64,000 nucleotides of DNA from UBA5026 sp949065595 (GCA_949065595.1 CARSXK010000003.1:1-64000); one strand, 5' to 3'; positions 1-9,226 are shown, numbered from the stretch's first letter. Translations and numbers: made by a program. The notes: a model not told the origin generated them from the letters alone.

Positions 1-69
1 TTAAATTTTAAATTACTAAAGATTTTCGTGTCTAAAAACTTGACATAAATCCATAAAATAAAAATTACT

Positions 70-600
70 TTGCCAATAAAAAAACTTCATCATCAAGACT
101 ATGATGGAAAAAGAGTATTTATTGAAATATCTGATAATTTTGGAAATGTTTTTCCTACAAAATTAGATATAGGTGTTCATAAAGATATGGATATAGAGCA
201 AGATGAATTGTGTTTTGATTTAGGTAACTATTCTAAAACTGTAATGTTACTTGCAAATTCTAAAGAACAGATATGTGTAGAAAAAATAAAATCTCTATTA
301 AAGTTTGGTATTACGTCAACAAGATATAAAGATATTTTTGATATTTATTACTTATTCAATACTAATAATTTTAGTAATAATCGTTTTTTTAAATATTTAG
401 ATAAATTAGTATTTAAAGATACTTTAATAGATGAAAACAACATAATTGATCTAAAAAGCAGCCTAGAGTCTATCCTTTATAATAACAAATTCAAATCTAT
501 GATCAGTATGGCAAGAAATAATTGGCTTGAAATATCTATTGATGAAGCAATAACATCAATTTTAGAATTTGTTTCATCATTGGAGTTAGTTGAGGTATAA
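70..600 (+). pseudogene. AbiEii/AbiGii-type nucleotidyltransferase toxin, N-terminally truncated remnant
   Basis: The 176 codons resemble the second half of the AbiEii/AbiGii (DUF1814) nucleotidyltransferase family, used as toxins in abortive-infection and toxin-antitoxin systems. Visible are the KLDIG strand carrying an acidic residue and the later conserved stretch around KIKSLLKFGI and RYKDIFDIYYLF. The N-terminal part with the Gly-Ser and paired-Asp metal-binding motif is absent. The first codon is TTG without a Shine-Dalgarno, an in-frame TAA lies at 46-48, and the other two frames upstream are also full of stops. This argues for a dead remnant rather than a gene cut only by the window edge. 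It ends 3 nt before the next gene, so the two were probably co-transcribed. The family call is by motif memory. Confidence 0.6.
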
Positions 601-603
601 CCT

Positions 604-2976
604 ATGAGTGATAATGAAATTATCAGATTAATAAATATAAAAGAGTTAGAAATAAGAAAACTTCAATGTGAAGTTGAATCATTGAAAAAGCAATTAAATA
701 AGCCATCTATTAATAAAAATGAGTTATCGTTAAGTCGAGAAGAGAAAGTTAAAATCTTTTTGGGTTATTTTAAAGGTAGGGATGATGTTTACCCATATTT
801 ATCAATAGATAAAAATAATCCTAACATTAAATATTATATTCCAGCCTGCGCAAACGAATGGAAAAAAGGCATATGTAATAAAACAATGGGCAAAAAATGT
901 AAGAATTGTCAATACAGAGAAAATAAACCTTTATCAAAGGAAGTTATTTATAAGCATATGTATGAAAATAATCCAATTGGAATTTATCCATTGTTAGAAA
1001 ATGATACTTGTTATTTTCTTGTTTTAGATTTCGATAATAAAAATACAAATAATGATATTAAGAGTGATGTGTTAGCATTTGCTAATATCTGTGATAAGTA
1101 TGAAATTCCGATCGCTATAGAACGAAGTAGATCTGGAAAGGGTTTACATATTTGGATTTTCTTTGATATAAATATTAAAGCAATAACTGCCAGAAAATTG
1201 GGAAGTCTATTGCTATCTAAGACTATGGAAATAAGCAATATTTCTATTTCATCATTTGATAGAATGTTTCCTAATCAAGACACGCTACCAAAGGGTGGAT
1301 ATGGTAATTTAATAGCCCTACCATTTCAAAATGAACCATCTAAATATGGAAACACAATATTTGTTGATAGAAATTTCATTCAAGTTAATGACGATCAAAT
1401 ACAATATTTAAATTCTATTCATAAATTAACAGAGACCGAAGTTTTTGAAAAAATTAAAAAACTATCAAATGAAACTATTGATATAGGTCATGAGATAGTC
1501 GATATGAAAAAAGAAGTAAATGATAAATGTAAAAATAATATAGAATATCCTAAAAGTATTAAGGTAATTTTAAATGATATGATTTATATCGATAAAGCTA
1601 ATCTTAACTCAATTGTTAAAAATAGCTTTAGAAGACTTGCGACTTTTGCTAATCCTGAATTTTACAAAAATCAAAAATTAAGAATGTCTGTATATAATAT
1701 TCCGATGGTTATCGATTGTAGTAAAGAAGACGACAAATATTTGAAATTGCCAAGAGGAACGTATGAATACTTAGAAAGTTTGTGTAAAACGAATAATATT
1801 AAAATAATTAAAATTGATAAACGTTTTAAAGGAAATAAAATTGATGTTACTTTTAACGGAAATTTAAGAGATGAGCAACAAAAGGCTCTTGATAACCTGC
1901 TAAAATATGATAATGGAATATTATGTGCACCGACAGGATTTGGTAAAACTGTTATAGGATGTAAAATAATAGAAGAGCGAAAAGTTAACACTTTAATTTT
2001 GGTAAATAAAATACAACTACTTAATCAATGGAAAGATAGAATTAAAGAGTTCTTAAATATTAGTGAGGTTGGAGAAATAAGTGGTAAAAGGAAGAATATC
2101 ACCAATATAATTGATGTTGTTAGTATAAAATCCATATGGAATAATGGTGAAGTGTTAGATATTGCAAAAAATTATGGAATGATTATTATTGATGAATGTC
2201 ATCATACAGCAGCATATACTTTTGAACAAACAATAAATACTGGAAATGCTAAATATGTTTATGGTATTTCTGCCACTCCTGAGCGAGAAAATGGACATAC
2301 ACCAATTATAAAAATGCAATGTGGTGATATTAGGTATAAAGTAGATAGTTTGAAATTCAATAAAGAATTGAATATTCCAATGAAAGTAATTGTAAAGAAA
2401 AGCCATTTAAATTTTACTAATCCTAATATTGATAATTATGAATTAAATGAAATTAATGACTTAATAGCAAAGGATATTATACGTAGTGAAAATATTATTA
2501 AGGATATAAAAAAAGAATATTAAAATGGAAAAAACATTTTAATTTTAACTGAACGATTAGAACTTATGAATTATATTTATGATAAACTTTCTAAATATAC
2601 AAGTAATATTTTCAAATATTATGGTGGAATAGGTAAAAAGGTGCTTAAACATTATGAAGAACTAACGAATCAAATCAATGAGCTTGGCAGTAATAAAATT
2701 ATAGTTGCTACAGGATCGTATATTGGTGAAGGATTCGATGATTCAAAACTTGACGTATTATTCTTAACTATGCCTATTTCTGGACAAACAAGGGTAACAC
2801 AATATGCAGGAAGATTACATAGAAAAGATGACAACAAAAAAGAAATATTAATTTATGATTATGTTGATGATAATTTTGCCAAAACCCGTAATATGTTTTT
2901 AAGAAGAAAAAAGACATATGAAAAATTGGGATACGATATAGTAGATGATACTGAACAACAAATAATAAAGATATAA
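604..2976 (+). pseudogene. TOTE-type archaeo-eukaryotic primase fused to SF2 helicase, interrupted by an in-frame TAA
   Basis: Frame 604-2520 continues in the same frame from 2524 to 2976; only TAA at 2521-2523 interrupts it, giving a 790-codon reading frame. In order: an N-terminal coiled coil (residues 5-32); a Cys cluster (C82, C91, C99, C102) after the CANEW motif; the primase catalytic motif LDFD (D142, D144); GKGLH with H182; the FPNQD and GNLIALPFQ strands typical of TOTE primases; then an SF2 helicase with PTGFGKT (K448), DECHH (D530) and SATPE (556-560). After the stop the frame resumes with ILILTER, followed by motif V-like GEGFD and motif VI QYAGRLHR. TOTE proteins are predicted replicative enzymes of biological-conflict systems. 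As read, the product would lose helicase motifs IV-VI. It is either a recent nonsense pseudogene or a sequencing error. Confidence 0.82.
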
Positions 2977-3132
2977 TTAATATTCATAAAAAGGTAGTTA
3001 AGAATATATCAACTACCAAAATTTAAAAATTCATATAATACTTGTTAAATTTAAATATTTTTAAATCTATTAAAATAAAGGTAAAAGTACTTAAATAAAC
3101 TTTGAAGTGCGTGAACTCTAACCGCCCCTGAA

Positions 3133-3161
3133 GGAGCCGAAAGGCTCCACTTTTTGTTTTT
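3133..3161 (+). terminator. Rho-independent terminator after the TOTE locus
   Basis: GGAGCC (3133-3138), a GAAA tetraloop and GGCTCC (3143-3148) form a perfect 6-bp GC-rich stem followed by a T-rich run. CCCCT at 3125-3129 could also pair with AGGGG at 3174-3178 in a longer fold. It ends transcription from the TOTE operon. Confidence 0.8.
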
Positions 3162-3255
3162 GCTTGAATCTATAGGGGTTTCTAAATTCATCATTTTATA
3201 AATGGAAAATGAAAAATTGAAAAAGAAAATAGAACAGGGATTATAATTATATTAA

Positions 3256-3708
3256 GTGCATAAATTTATTATGGTGATAGTTATTGAACTTTTGAACAAT
3301 ATGAAGAAAAAGTATCATAATATTTGTGGTGGTCTACTAATAACCTTTTTTTCATGGACATTGAGTCCCTTATATATCGCTAGTTATGGATACGTATTGC
3401 AGAAAAATAAAGAAAAAAAGAAACTAACAAAGTTATCTAAAAAAATGATAAAAATAGTATCTAAGAATCCACAAATTGGTATAGATTTCCATGTAGAAAA
3501 ACAATGTGATAATGAACAATTATTTAATATGATATACCCAAAAATGAATGATTTATCTGTAAAAGAATTGAAATTATTACGTGACTTTTTATTAAATGGT
3601 GTGCAATATAGAGAATCAAAAATTCCATTTATAGAATACTACCAATATTGTGAGGAAATAGATTGTCTTATTGAGGTAAGGACTAGGAAAAATAGAAAAA
3701 ATTTCTAG
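3256..3708 (+). CDS. Hypothetical protein with one predicted membrane segment
   Basis: I do not recognise this 150-residue frame. Near the N-terminus, after the MKKKYHN stretch, is a hydrophobic segment (about residues 24-48) that could be a membrane anchor or signal. The rest is charged (KNKEKKKLTKLSKK, then acidic helices) and probably cytoplasmic. The start is unclear. GTG 3256 has no ribosome-binding site. ATG 3301 has none at proper spacing. A good GGTGAT at 3273-3278 points to ATT at 3283, exactly where this genome normally has ATG. The gene may therefore use a rare start or have lost its start codon. It stands alone between the TOTE terminator and the restriction-modification pair, in AT-rich accessory DNA. 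Confidence 0.4.
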   Translation: MHKFIMVIVIELLNNMKKKYHNICGGLLITFFSWTLSPLYIASYGYVLQKNKEKKKLTKLSKKMIKIVSKNPQIGIDFHVEKQCDNEQLFNMIYPKMNDLSVKELKLLRDFLLNGVQYRESKIPFIEYYQYCEEIDCLIEVRTRKNRKNF

Positions 3709-4149
3709 GTGGCAAATTTCTAAACTTTGAAAAATATACTTTAATTTATCTTAATTAAAATTGGAAAAAAATGGTTAAAAATAAAGAAAAATTTTGAATT
3801 GTAAGCAAAAAAGGTCAATAAAATAACAAACATATTTTACCTTTTGCAATATCAAACCTTAAAATATGTTTCATAAAATTTTACTTTCATAATATTTCGG
3901 TTAATATCATAGGAAATTACCTATATTCCTCACGTTTAATCATCCGAACTCTAATGTTTTCATTAGTTTCCATTATCTGCAACCAAATTAATAAATAATT
4001 ATATGGCAGACATTCATTTTTACGTACTCTAAATACCTGTTGTAACGATGTTTGTTATAATAACAAAAAACATAAAGATTTCAAATTTAATCATCCAAAA
4101 CTTTATGTTCAACATTATACATGTTATAATAAGTTTAGATGGTGATTAT
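3709..4149. other. Gene-poor AT-rich gap upstream of the restriction gene
   Basis: No convincing gene is seen. The minus strand has an open stretch of about 45 codons without a start or ribosome-binding site (roughly 3910-4045), possibly decayed coding DNA. A 24-nt imperfect direct repeat beginning TTTAATCATCC occurs near 3936 and 4087. A perfect 9-bp inverted repeat, AACATAAAG (4069-4077) and CTTTATGTT (4101-4109), lies 41 nt before the restriction gene, with TATAAT at about 4125-4130. Confidence 0.45.
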
Positions 4150-4932
4150 ATGTTATTAATTCATGAAAGCAACTTTAAAAATAAAATTAATTCGAATTAT
4201 AAAGGATTAGGAGAAGTAATTGAAGATTTTTATCAAAATGAATATTTAAAAACTAAAATGGAATTATTGGATATTGATTTTTCTAAAGCTGATGAAGATA
4301 ATTTTAAAAAAGCAACAAATATTATTAATGCGTATTATAAAAAACTTGATAAATTTACGAGTGAAAATAATATTACTTCCCAATCAAAGTTTAGATCAAC
4401 TTTTTTGGAGGAATTGAGTTCATATTTATTTGAAGACAATGAATATATTAAAAATGGAATATTGGGTATATATAATAAAGGAATTTATGCTGGGATGAAA
4501 ATAGGTAATGATTTAAAAATTAATATTATGAAAAAAGATGTAGACTTTTGTATTGGGAAAAAAGTAAAAATGAAAATTGAGAATCAAGAATTTGAAATCA
4601 TCTTACCAATTGTAGCTGTAGAAGTAAAAACTTATTTAGACGCAACAATGTTTGGCGAAGTTCAATATTCAAGTAAACTTATTAAGAATGCAACTCCAAA
4701 TGCAAAAACATATGTTTTAATGGAAACTAATCAGGTCGGAAGTGATAAAATTATTTCCGCAAGATATGATAATGTATTAAATGAAATGTTTGTATTAAGA
4801 CGTAATGAACAGTCATTAATTGAATATTCTGTATTGCAAGATTATTATAATGAAATTATTTCTGATATTGCAGATATAGCTGTTGAAAGAGATGTTATCA
4901 CTCCAGGTAGACTCATAAATGTTGAAAAATAA
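4150..4932 (+). CDS. Type II restriction endonuclease (PD-(D/E)XK, Bpu10I-like)
   Basis: A 260-residue protein converging on a DNA cytosine methyltransferase, which is the usual arrangement of a type II restriction-modification system. The nuclease core is readable as KKDVD (D130, D132), a short beta hairpin, then VAVEVKTYLD (E158, K160), i.e. a PD-(D/E)XK active site; the KTYLDATM stretch recalls the Bpu10I family. It would cut unmethylated DNA at the site protected by its partner. The start ATG 4150 is chosen because GGTGAT ends 3 nt before it; the 34 codons upstream in frame look like promoter DNA. Recognition sequence cannot be told. An inverted repeat upstream could be an operator. Function is strongly suggested by context; the family is less certain. 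Confidence 0.75.
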   Translation: MLLIHESNFKNKINSNYKGLGEVIEDFYQNEYLKTKMELLDIDFSKADEDNFKKATNIINAYYKKLDKFTSENNITSQSKFRSTFLEELSSYLFEDNEYIKNGILGIYNKGIYAGMKIGNDLKINIMKKDVDFCIGKKVKMKIENQEFEIILPIVAVEVKTYLDATMFGEVQYSSKLIKNATPNAKTYVLMETNQVGSDKIISARYDNVLNEMFVLRRNEQSLIEYSVLQDYYNEIISDIADIAVERDVITPGRLINVEK

Positions 4933-4937
4933 AAAAG

Positions 4938-4970
4938 CATACTTAATTAAAATATTTAAGTATGTTTTTT
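4938..4970. terminator. Bidirectional terminator between restriction and methylase genes
   Basis: CATACTTAA (4938-4946) and TTAAGTATG (4956-4964) make a perfect 9-bp stem with a run of A on the left and T on the right, so it can work on both strands. The methylase stop codon (4943-4945) lies inside the left arm. Confidence 0.8.
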
Positions 4971-6061
4971 GCTATTGCATCTGCCAGTAATGGAGGAACT
5001 GCATTTCCGATTTGTTGATATTGAGATAAATTTTTTTCCCAAGACATTGTTGTTCTTTTTCCGTGAAAAATATATGTATCAGGAAATGACTGTAATCTTG
5101 CTCCTTCTCTGGCTGTAAAGTTTCTATTAATGAATGGATGAATAAAGTTACTTTGGAAACTTGCTGGAATAGTAGGTGATGGTTTGTTAGGATAAGGTCT
5201 CATATTATTTTGTGAGAAAATTTTTCCACTAACTTTAGATGCATCGCCTCTTTTTCTTTGTTTATGTTCTTCTGCAACGTTTGCAACTGATTCACCATAT
5301 CCTATTTGCTCAAATCTTTCTATTAATCGTTTTGTATGACGCATAGCAATGTGATTATATACCTGTTTACTATTTTTTCTAACCCATTTTTGATAAGAGT
5401 TTGTAGGATTGGTAGCGTAATCCATAGTTTCTTCTCCTTGACCAGATTTTATTTGAGGTAAATCCATAATTGCTTGTTCAATTGTAATTTGTTGATCTCC
5501 TAAATAGGTTGGTTTAGGTCCAATTTTTTCCTCAATAAATTCAATATCATTTCTAATACCTATAAATACTACTCTTACTCTTGTTTGAGGGACTCCATGT
5601 TCTGCAGCATTTAATTTGCAAATTTTAACATTATATCCTGCCTTATTATATTCTTTTAAAATAAGTTCTTTTACGCTTTCATTGTTTTTAGTTTTCATAG
5701 ATAAAATACCAGTTACGTTTTCCATTACAAAAAACTTTGGTTTATAATATTTAACAAATCTTACGAATTCCATAAATAAACTGTTTCTTGGATCGCTTTT
5801 GTCCCTATTACCACTTAATGAAAAACCTTGACAAGGTGGACCACCAATTATACCATCTATAACTAAATCTTCTGGTAGAAGTTCATCTAAATTTAATATT
5901 TGAGTTATATCAGCAGTAATTACTTTTGTGTTTTTATGATTAGCTTTATATGTTTCGGATGCCCATTCATCTTTTTCGATTGCTAAAGGTATATTAAATC
6001 CTTCCATTTCGAATCCTAAACTTAATCCTCCACATCCTGCAAATAAATCTATTACATCCAT
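4943..6061 (-). CDS. DNA (cytosine-5-)-methyltransferase
   Basis: A 372-residue C5-cytosine methylase that transfers a methyl group from S-adenosylmethionine to cytosine in a specific site. Motifs are in canonical order: motif I DLFAGCGGLSLGF (residues 5-17), motif IV GGPPCQGFS with catalytic C77, motif VI MENV (E114), motif VIII-like QTRVRVVFIG, a variable target-recognition region (about 200-300), motif IX around ARLQSFPD, and motif X QIGNAVPPLLA near the end. It is full length for the family. AAAGGA sits 8 nt before the ATG. It converges with the endonuclease across a shared terminator and should protect the host from it. The target sequence cannot be inferred. Confidence 0.95.
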   Translation of the reverse strand: MDVIDLFAGCGGLSLGFEMEGFNIPLAIEKDEWASETYKANHKNTKVITADITQILNLDELLPEDLVIDGIIGGPPCQGFSLSGNRDKSDPRNSLFMEFVRFVKYYKPKFFVMENVTGILSMKTKNNESVKELILKEYNKAGYNVKICKLNAAEHGVPQTRVRVVFIGIRNDIEFIEEKIGPKPTYLGDQQITIEQAIMDLPQIKSGQGEETMDYATNPTNSYQKWVRKNSKQVYNHIAMRHTKRLIERFEQIGYGESVANVAEEHKQRKRGDASKVSGKIFSQNNMRPYPNKPSPTIPASFQSNFIHPFINRNFTAREGARLQSFPDTYIFHGKRTTMSWEKNLSQYQQIGNAVPPLLADAIAKNILKYFN

Positions 6062-6538
6062 AATATATATCCTTTCATCGTCATAAACTATTATACCATT
6101 ATTTTTAGGAAAAGTCTAAGGTTTTTCAATAATATTTCCTTTTCTTTTGAAGGAAGTACGGTCCTATCAATACCAGAGTTGCAGCTGTTACAGGCTATAA
6201 AAAGGGTATTTTGAACTACAATTAGGAAATTTTACAGGATTAAAGTAGTATAAATAAGATTTCGTCCTTTATGGTGTTAGAATAGAAATATAGATACGAA
6301 AAGCTAGAAATGCCTAGAAAACGGAAGTGTCTATGAAATAGGAACATATAGGTTATGATGAAAATTACAAAAAAAGATAGTAAATTGATATGAATCGGGA
6401 AAAAGAAACTAGATTTGATAAGAGAATATGGCATATCTTATACCAATATCAACATTTGGATCAAAAAATATGTTACAATTGAGTTAATCCTTTACAAATA
6501 ATGATTATAATTTGTTTTTCAGAATGGAGGAATATAAA
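6062..6538. other. Intergenic region with possible decayed coding remnants
   Basis: No intact gene. Around 6150-6215 the plus strand reads STVLSIPELQLLQAIKRVF and then TGA. About 6268-6390 there is another protein-like stretch (starting YGVRIEI) broken by several TAG codons. Both look like decayed genes, but I cannot name them. A minus-strand hydrophobic frame (6240-6434) lacks a ribosome-binding site. The end holds the promoter region of the zinc-ribbon gene. Confidence 0.35.
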
Positions 6539-6871
6539 ATGGAAAATAAAATATGTCAAAGTTGTGGTATGCCTATAACTTCAGATGCGCAACTAGGTAA
6601 AAATAAAGATGGAAGTATTAATGCAGATTATTGTAGATATTGCTATCAAAATGGGGAATTTATAGATAAAGTTACTATGGAAGAATATATAGAAATGTGT
6701 TCACAATATGGTTCACAAGCAGGAATGACTAATGAAGAAATGAAAGAATATTGTATGAAGTTATTTCCCACTTTAAAAAGATGGGAATGTACTTGTACTG
6801 GTGAATGTGCCAGTGGTTATAATCCTAATTGTACTTGTGAAAATCCAGAATGTCATTGTAAAGAGAAGTAA
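6539..6871 (+). CDS. Zinc-ribbon domain protein
   Basis: A 110-residue protein with two Cys clusters. Residues 4-40 hold CQSCGMP and, after about 20 residues, YCRYC, the layout of the putative zinc-ribbon domain (PF12674-like). The C-terminus is very Cys-rich (CTCTGEC, CTCENPECHC) and could bind a second metal. The middle is an acidic helical segment containing MTNEEMKEYC. ATG 6539 is chosen because GGAGG precedes it by 7 nt. It is monocistronic, with flanking gaps. The biological role is unknown; metal binding is inferred from the Cys pattern. Confidence 0.8.
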   Translation: MENKICQSCGMPITSDAQLGKNKDGSINADYCRYCYQNGEFIDKVTMEEYIEMCSQYGSQAGMTNEEMKEYCMKLFPTLKRWECTCTGECASGYNPNCTCENPECHCKEK

Positions 6872-7028
6872 TTCCTACAAGAGATTAAGTTTAGTAGCCT
6901 TTAGAAGGTATTTTTCAAACTTCCTTGATTGACAATAGTATAAATCATAATATGGCCTTCATCAATTTACTAACCAGTATTATACGTGTTATAATATAAG
7001 GGAATATTAAAATAAAGCGAGGATTTGT

Positions 7029-7952
7029 ATGAAAAATAAAATTGTGTTAATTGGATGTGGAAATGTTGGAATGAGCTATGCATATGCGCTTTTAAATCAG
7101 CACACCTATGTAGATGAATTAATATTAATTGATATTAATCGAGAAAAAATTGAAGGAGAAGCAGCTGACTTAAATCATTGTCTTGCATACAGCCCTTCTA
7201 AAGTAAATGTTTGTGTGGGTGATTATGCTGATTGTAAAGATGCTAAAATTGTGGTAATAGCGGCTGGTAGTAATCAAGAAGTCGGGGAAACGAGAATGGA
7301 TTTGATTCATAAAAACAGTCGTATTTTCAAATCCATTATTGATTCTGTTATGCAGAATGGTTTTGATGGGATCTTTTTGGTAGCCACCAATCCTTTGGAT
7401 GTAATGACTTGTTTGACGTTACGATATTCAGGTTTGGATGGGAATAAGGTGATTGGATCAGGAACAACATTGGATACAGCACGGTTAAAATATTTAATTA
7501 GTGAAAAGATCCAAATATGCCCAAAAGATATTCAAGTCTTTGTGATGGGAGAACATGGTGATAGTGAATTTGTTGCGTGGAGTCATGCCAATATTGGTCT
7601 TACTGGAATTGATGCTTTTTTGACACAATCAGAAAAGAAACAACTGGAAGAAGAGGTTCGAAATGCTGCTTATGAAATTATTCAAAAAAAAGGTGCCACT
7701 TATTATGGAATTGGAATGTGTTTGGTTCGCATTACTTGTGCTATTTTAGAAGATAAAAACATTATTTTACCTGTTTCTAGTTATGATGAAAAAAATAAAA
7801 TTTGTATTTCAACACCTGCTATCGTCAATCGTAATGGAGTACAAAAGAAGATACATATTCCGCTCAATGAGGAAGAAACGAAATACTTGAATCAATCAAT
7901 TCAAGTGATTCAAAACGCTGTAAATATGGTGATAGAAGCGGATATAAAATAA
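7029..7952 (+). CDS. ldh: L-lactate dehydrogenase
   Basis: A 307-residue NAD-dependent 2-hydroxyacid dehydrogenase of the LDH/MDH family that reduces pyruvate to L-lactate and regenerates NAD in fermentation. The dinucleotide fold begins at IGCGNVG (8-14), with D35 after the second strand as expected for NAD. The active-site loop reads NQEVGETRMD: Gln at position 83 is the lactate-dehydrogenase choice (malate dehydrogenase has Arg), and R89 binds substrate. D149 and R152 (LDTARL) and H176 (GEHGDS) complete the catalytic set. Length is normal. A TATAAT box with upstream TG lies about 45 nt before the gene. It is a single gene between gaps. Confidence 0.95.
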   Translation: MKNKIVLIGCGNVGMSYAYALLNQHTYVDELILIDINREKIEGEAADLNHCLAYSPSKVNVCVGDYADCKDAKIVVIAAGSNQEVGETRMDLIHKNSRIFKSIIDSVMQNGFDGIFLVATNPLDVMTCLTLRYSGLDGNKVIGSGTTLDTARLKYLISEKIQICPKDIQVFVMGEHGDSEFVAWSHANIGLTGIDAFLTQSEKKQLEEEVRNAAYEIIQKKGATYYGIGMCLVRITCAILEDKNIILPVSSYDEKNKICISTPAIVNRNGVQKKIHIPLNEEETKYLNQSIQVIQNAVNMVIEADIK

Positions 7953-8017
7953 AGTAACTACTTTTTTTCTATTGATTTTGTATCAATTGGTTATAATAAA
8001 AAAAGGAGGACAGGCAA

Positions 8018-9226
8018 ATGAAAAAAAGCTTATTTGCGGCGATTTTTATAATCATGATGCTTTTTGGTATATTTCAAATGGTCAATACGTCCAATAATTC
8101 TTATCAAAAAATAGAAAAAACCTTATACGAAGAAAAAGTTCAAACTCAAATCGAACAACTTACTTTAGAAGAAAAAATTGGTCAAATGTTTATGATTTCT
8201 TATTCCAGTGAGACAATGAAAAATACAATCAAACAAATAATGGATTATAAGCCTGGTGGTATTATTTTATTTAAAAATAATTTTAAAAGCTATGAAGAAA
8301 CATATAATCAAATTCATCAAATGGAAAGTATAACGACAATTCCTCTGTTTATTTCTGTCGATCAAGAAGGTGGTAGGGTACAGCGACTACAGGAACTAGA
8401 GGATGCCTCTGTCACTATAATTCCTCCTATGCAGCTGGTAGGTAGTACACGCAATTCTTTATTGAGCTATGGAGTTGGAAAGGTAGTAGGCGAGGAGTTA
8501 CAGGTTTTTGGTATTAATATGGATTTTGCTCCTGTATTAGATATTGTAAGTGATTTCAATAATCAAGTAATTGGAAATCGAAGTTTTGGGTCAGATGCGA
8601 AAACTGTGTCCGAAATGGGGATTGCCTTTGCCAATGGACTAGAGGATAGTGGTGTGATTGCAGTTTACAAACATTTTCCAGGACATGGGAGTACGATATC
8701 TGATTCACATTCTGTTTTGCCTATAATTTCTAAAACAAAAGAAGAGCTTGTCACATCTGATTTGATTCCTTTTCAAAAAGCCATAGATGCTGGGGCTGAT
8801 ATCATTATGGTTGGACATTTGGCTGTTCCAAGTATCAGTCATGATGAAACACCTGCTTCCTTATCCCCTGCAATTATTACAGGGTTATTGAAAGAGGAAA
8901 TGGGATATCAAGGATTGGTAGTTACAGATGCACTTAATATGGGTGCTATTACTAAATATTATTCTGAAAAAGAAATTTACGAACGTGCCATTCAAGCTGG
9001 GGTAGATATTTTATTGATGCCAGTGGATTTGGGACGCGCGATTGCTTATATCAAAGAAAGTATTGCTGAAGGGCAAATAACAGAGCAACAAATCGATGAA
9101 TCGGTGCGAAAGATTCTTTTATTAAAATATCAAAAGTTGTCAAGTAAAAAATTAGATAAAACATTTCTCGGTAGTCAAAAACACCAATTTATTATCGAAA
9201 AGGTCTATGATTATTTTAAAAATTAA
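8018..9226 (+). CDS. nagZ: Beta-N-acetylhexosaminidase, glycoside hydrolase family 3
   Basis: A 402-residue GH3 enzyme that removes N-acetylglucosamine from muropeptides during wall recycling. An N-terminal lysine plus hydrophobic stretch (about 1-25) is a signal peptide or membrane anchor, so it acts outside the membrane as in other Gram-positives. GH3 marks: SVDQEGGRVQRL (about 114-125), KHFPGHG (218-224, with H223 in the His/Asp-loop region typical of NagZ), and VTDALNMGAI with the probable nucleophile D304. There is no C-terminal (alpha/beta)6 domain, so it is the compact single-domain form. AGGAGG lies just upstream. It is transcribed alone. Confidence 0.9.
   Translation: MKKSLFAAIFIIMMLFGIFQMVNTSNNSYQKIEKTLYEEKVQTQIEQLTLEEKIGQMFMISYSSETMKNTIKQIMDYKPGGIILFKNNFKSYEETYNQIHQMESITTIPLFISVDQEGGRVQRLQELEDASVTIIPPMQLVGSTRNSLLSYGVGKVVGEELQVFGINMDFAPVLDIVSDFNNQVIGNRSFGSDAKTVSEMGIAFANGLEDSGVIAVYKHFPGHGSTISDSHSVLPIISKTKEELVTSDLIPFQKAIDAGADIIMVGHLAVPSISHDETPASLSPAIITGLLKEEMGYQGLVVTDALNMGAITKYYSEKEIYERAIQAGVDILLMPVDLGRAIAYIKESIAEGQITEQQIDESVRKILLLKYQKLSSKKLDKTFLGSQKHQFIIEKVYDYFKN

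Noticed and set aside
2521..2523. Recoding of TAA as a sense codon in the primase-helicase
   Set aside because: TAA ends most genes in the window, prfA is normal, and no recoding structure stands out after the codon. A nonsense change is simpler.
604..6061. TOTE gene and restriction-modification pair as one combined system
   Set aside because: A strong terminator (3133-3161), an unrelated gene and more than 1 kb separate them, and the endonuclease has its own promoter region.
6240..6434. Minus-strand hydrophobic 64-codon frame
   Set aside because: No Shine-Dalgarno, composition typical of AT-rich noncoding DNA.
7029..7952. Malate instead of lactate dehydrogenase
   Set aside because: The specificity position carries Gln (NQEVGE), not Arg.
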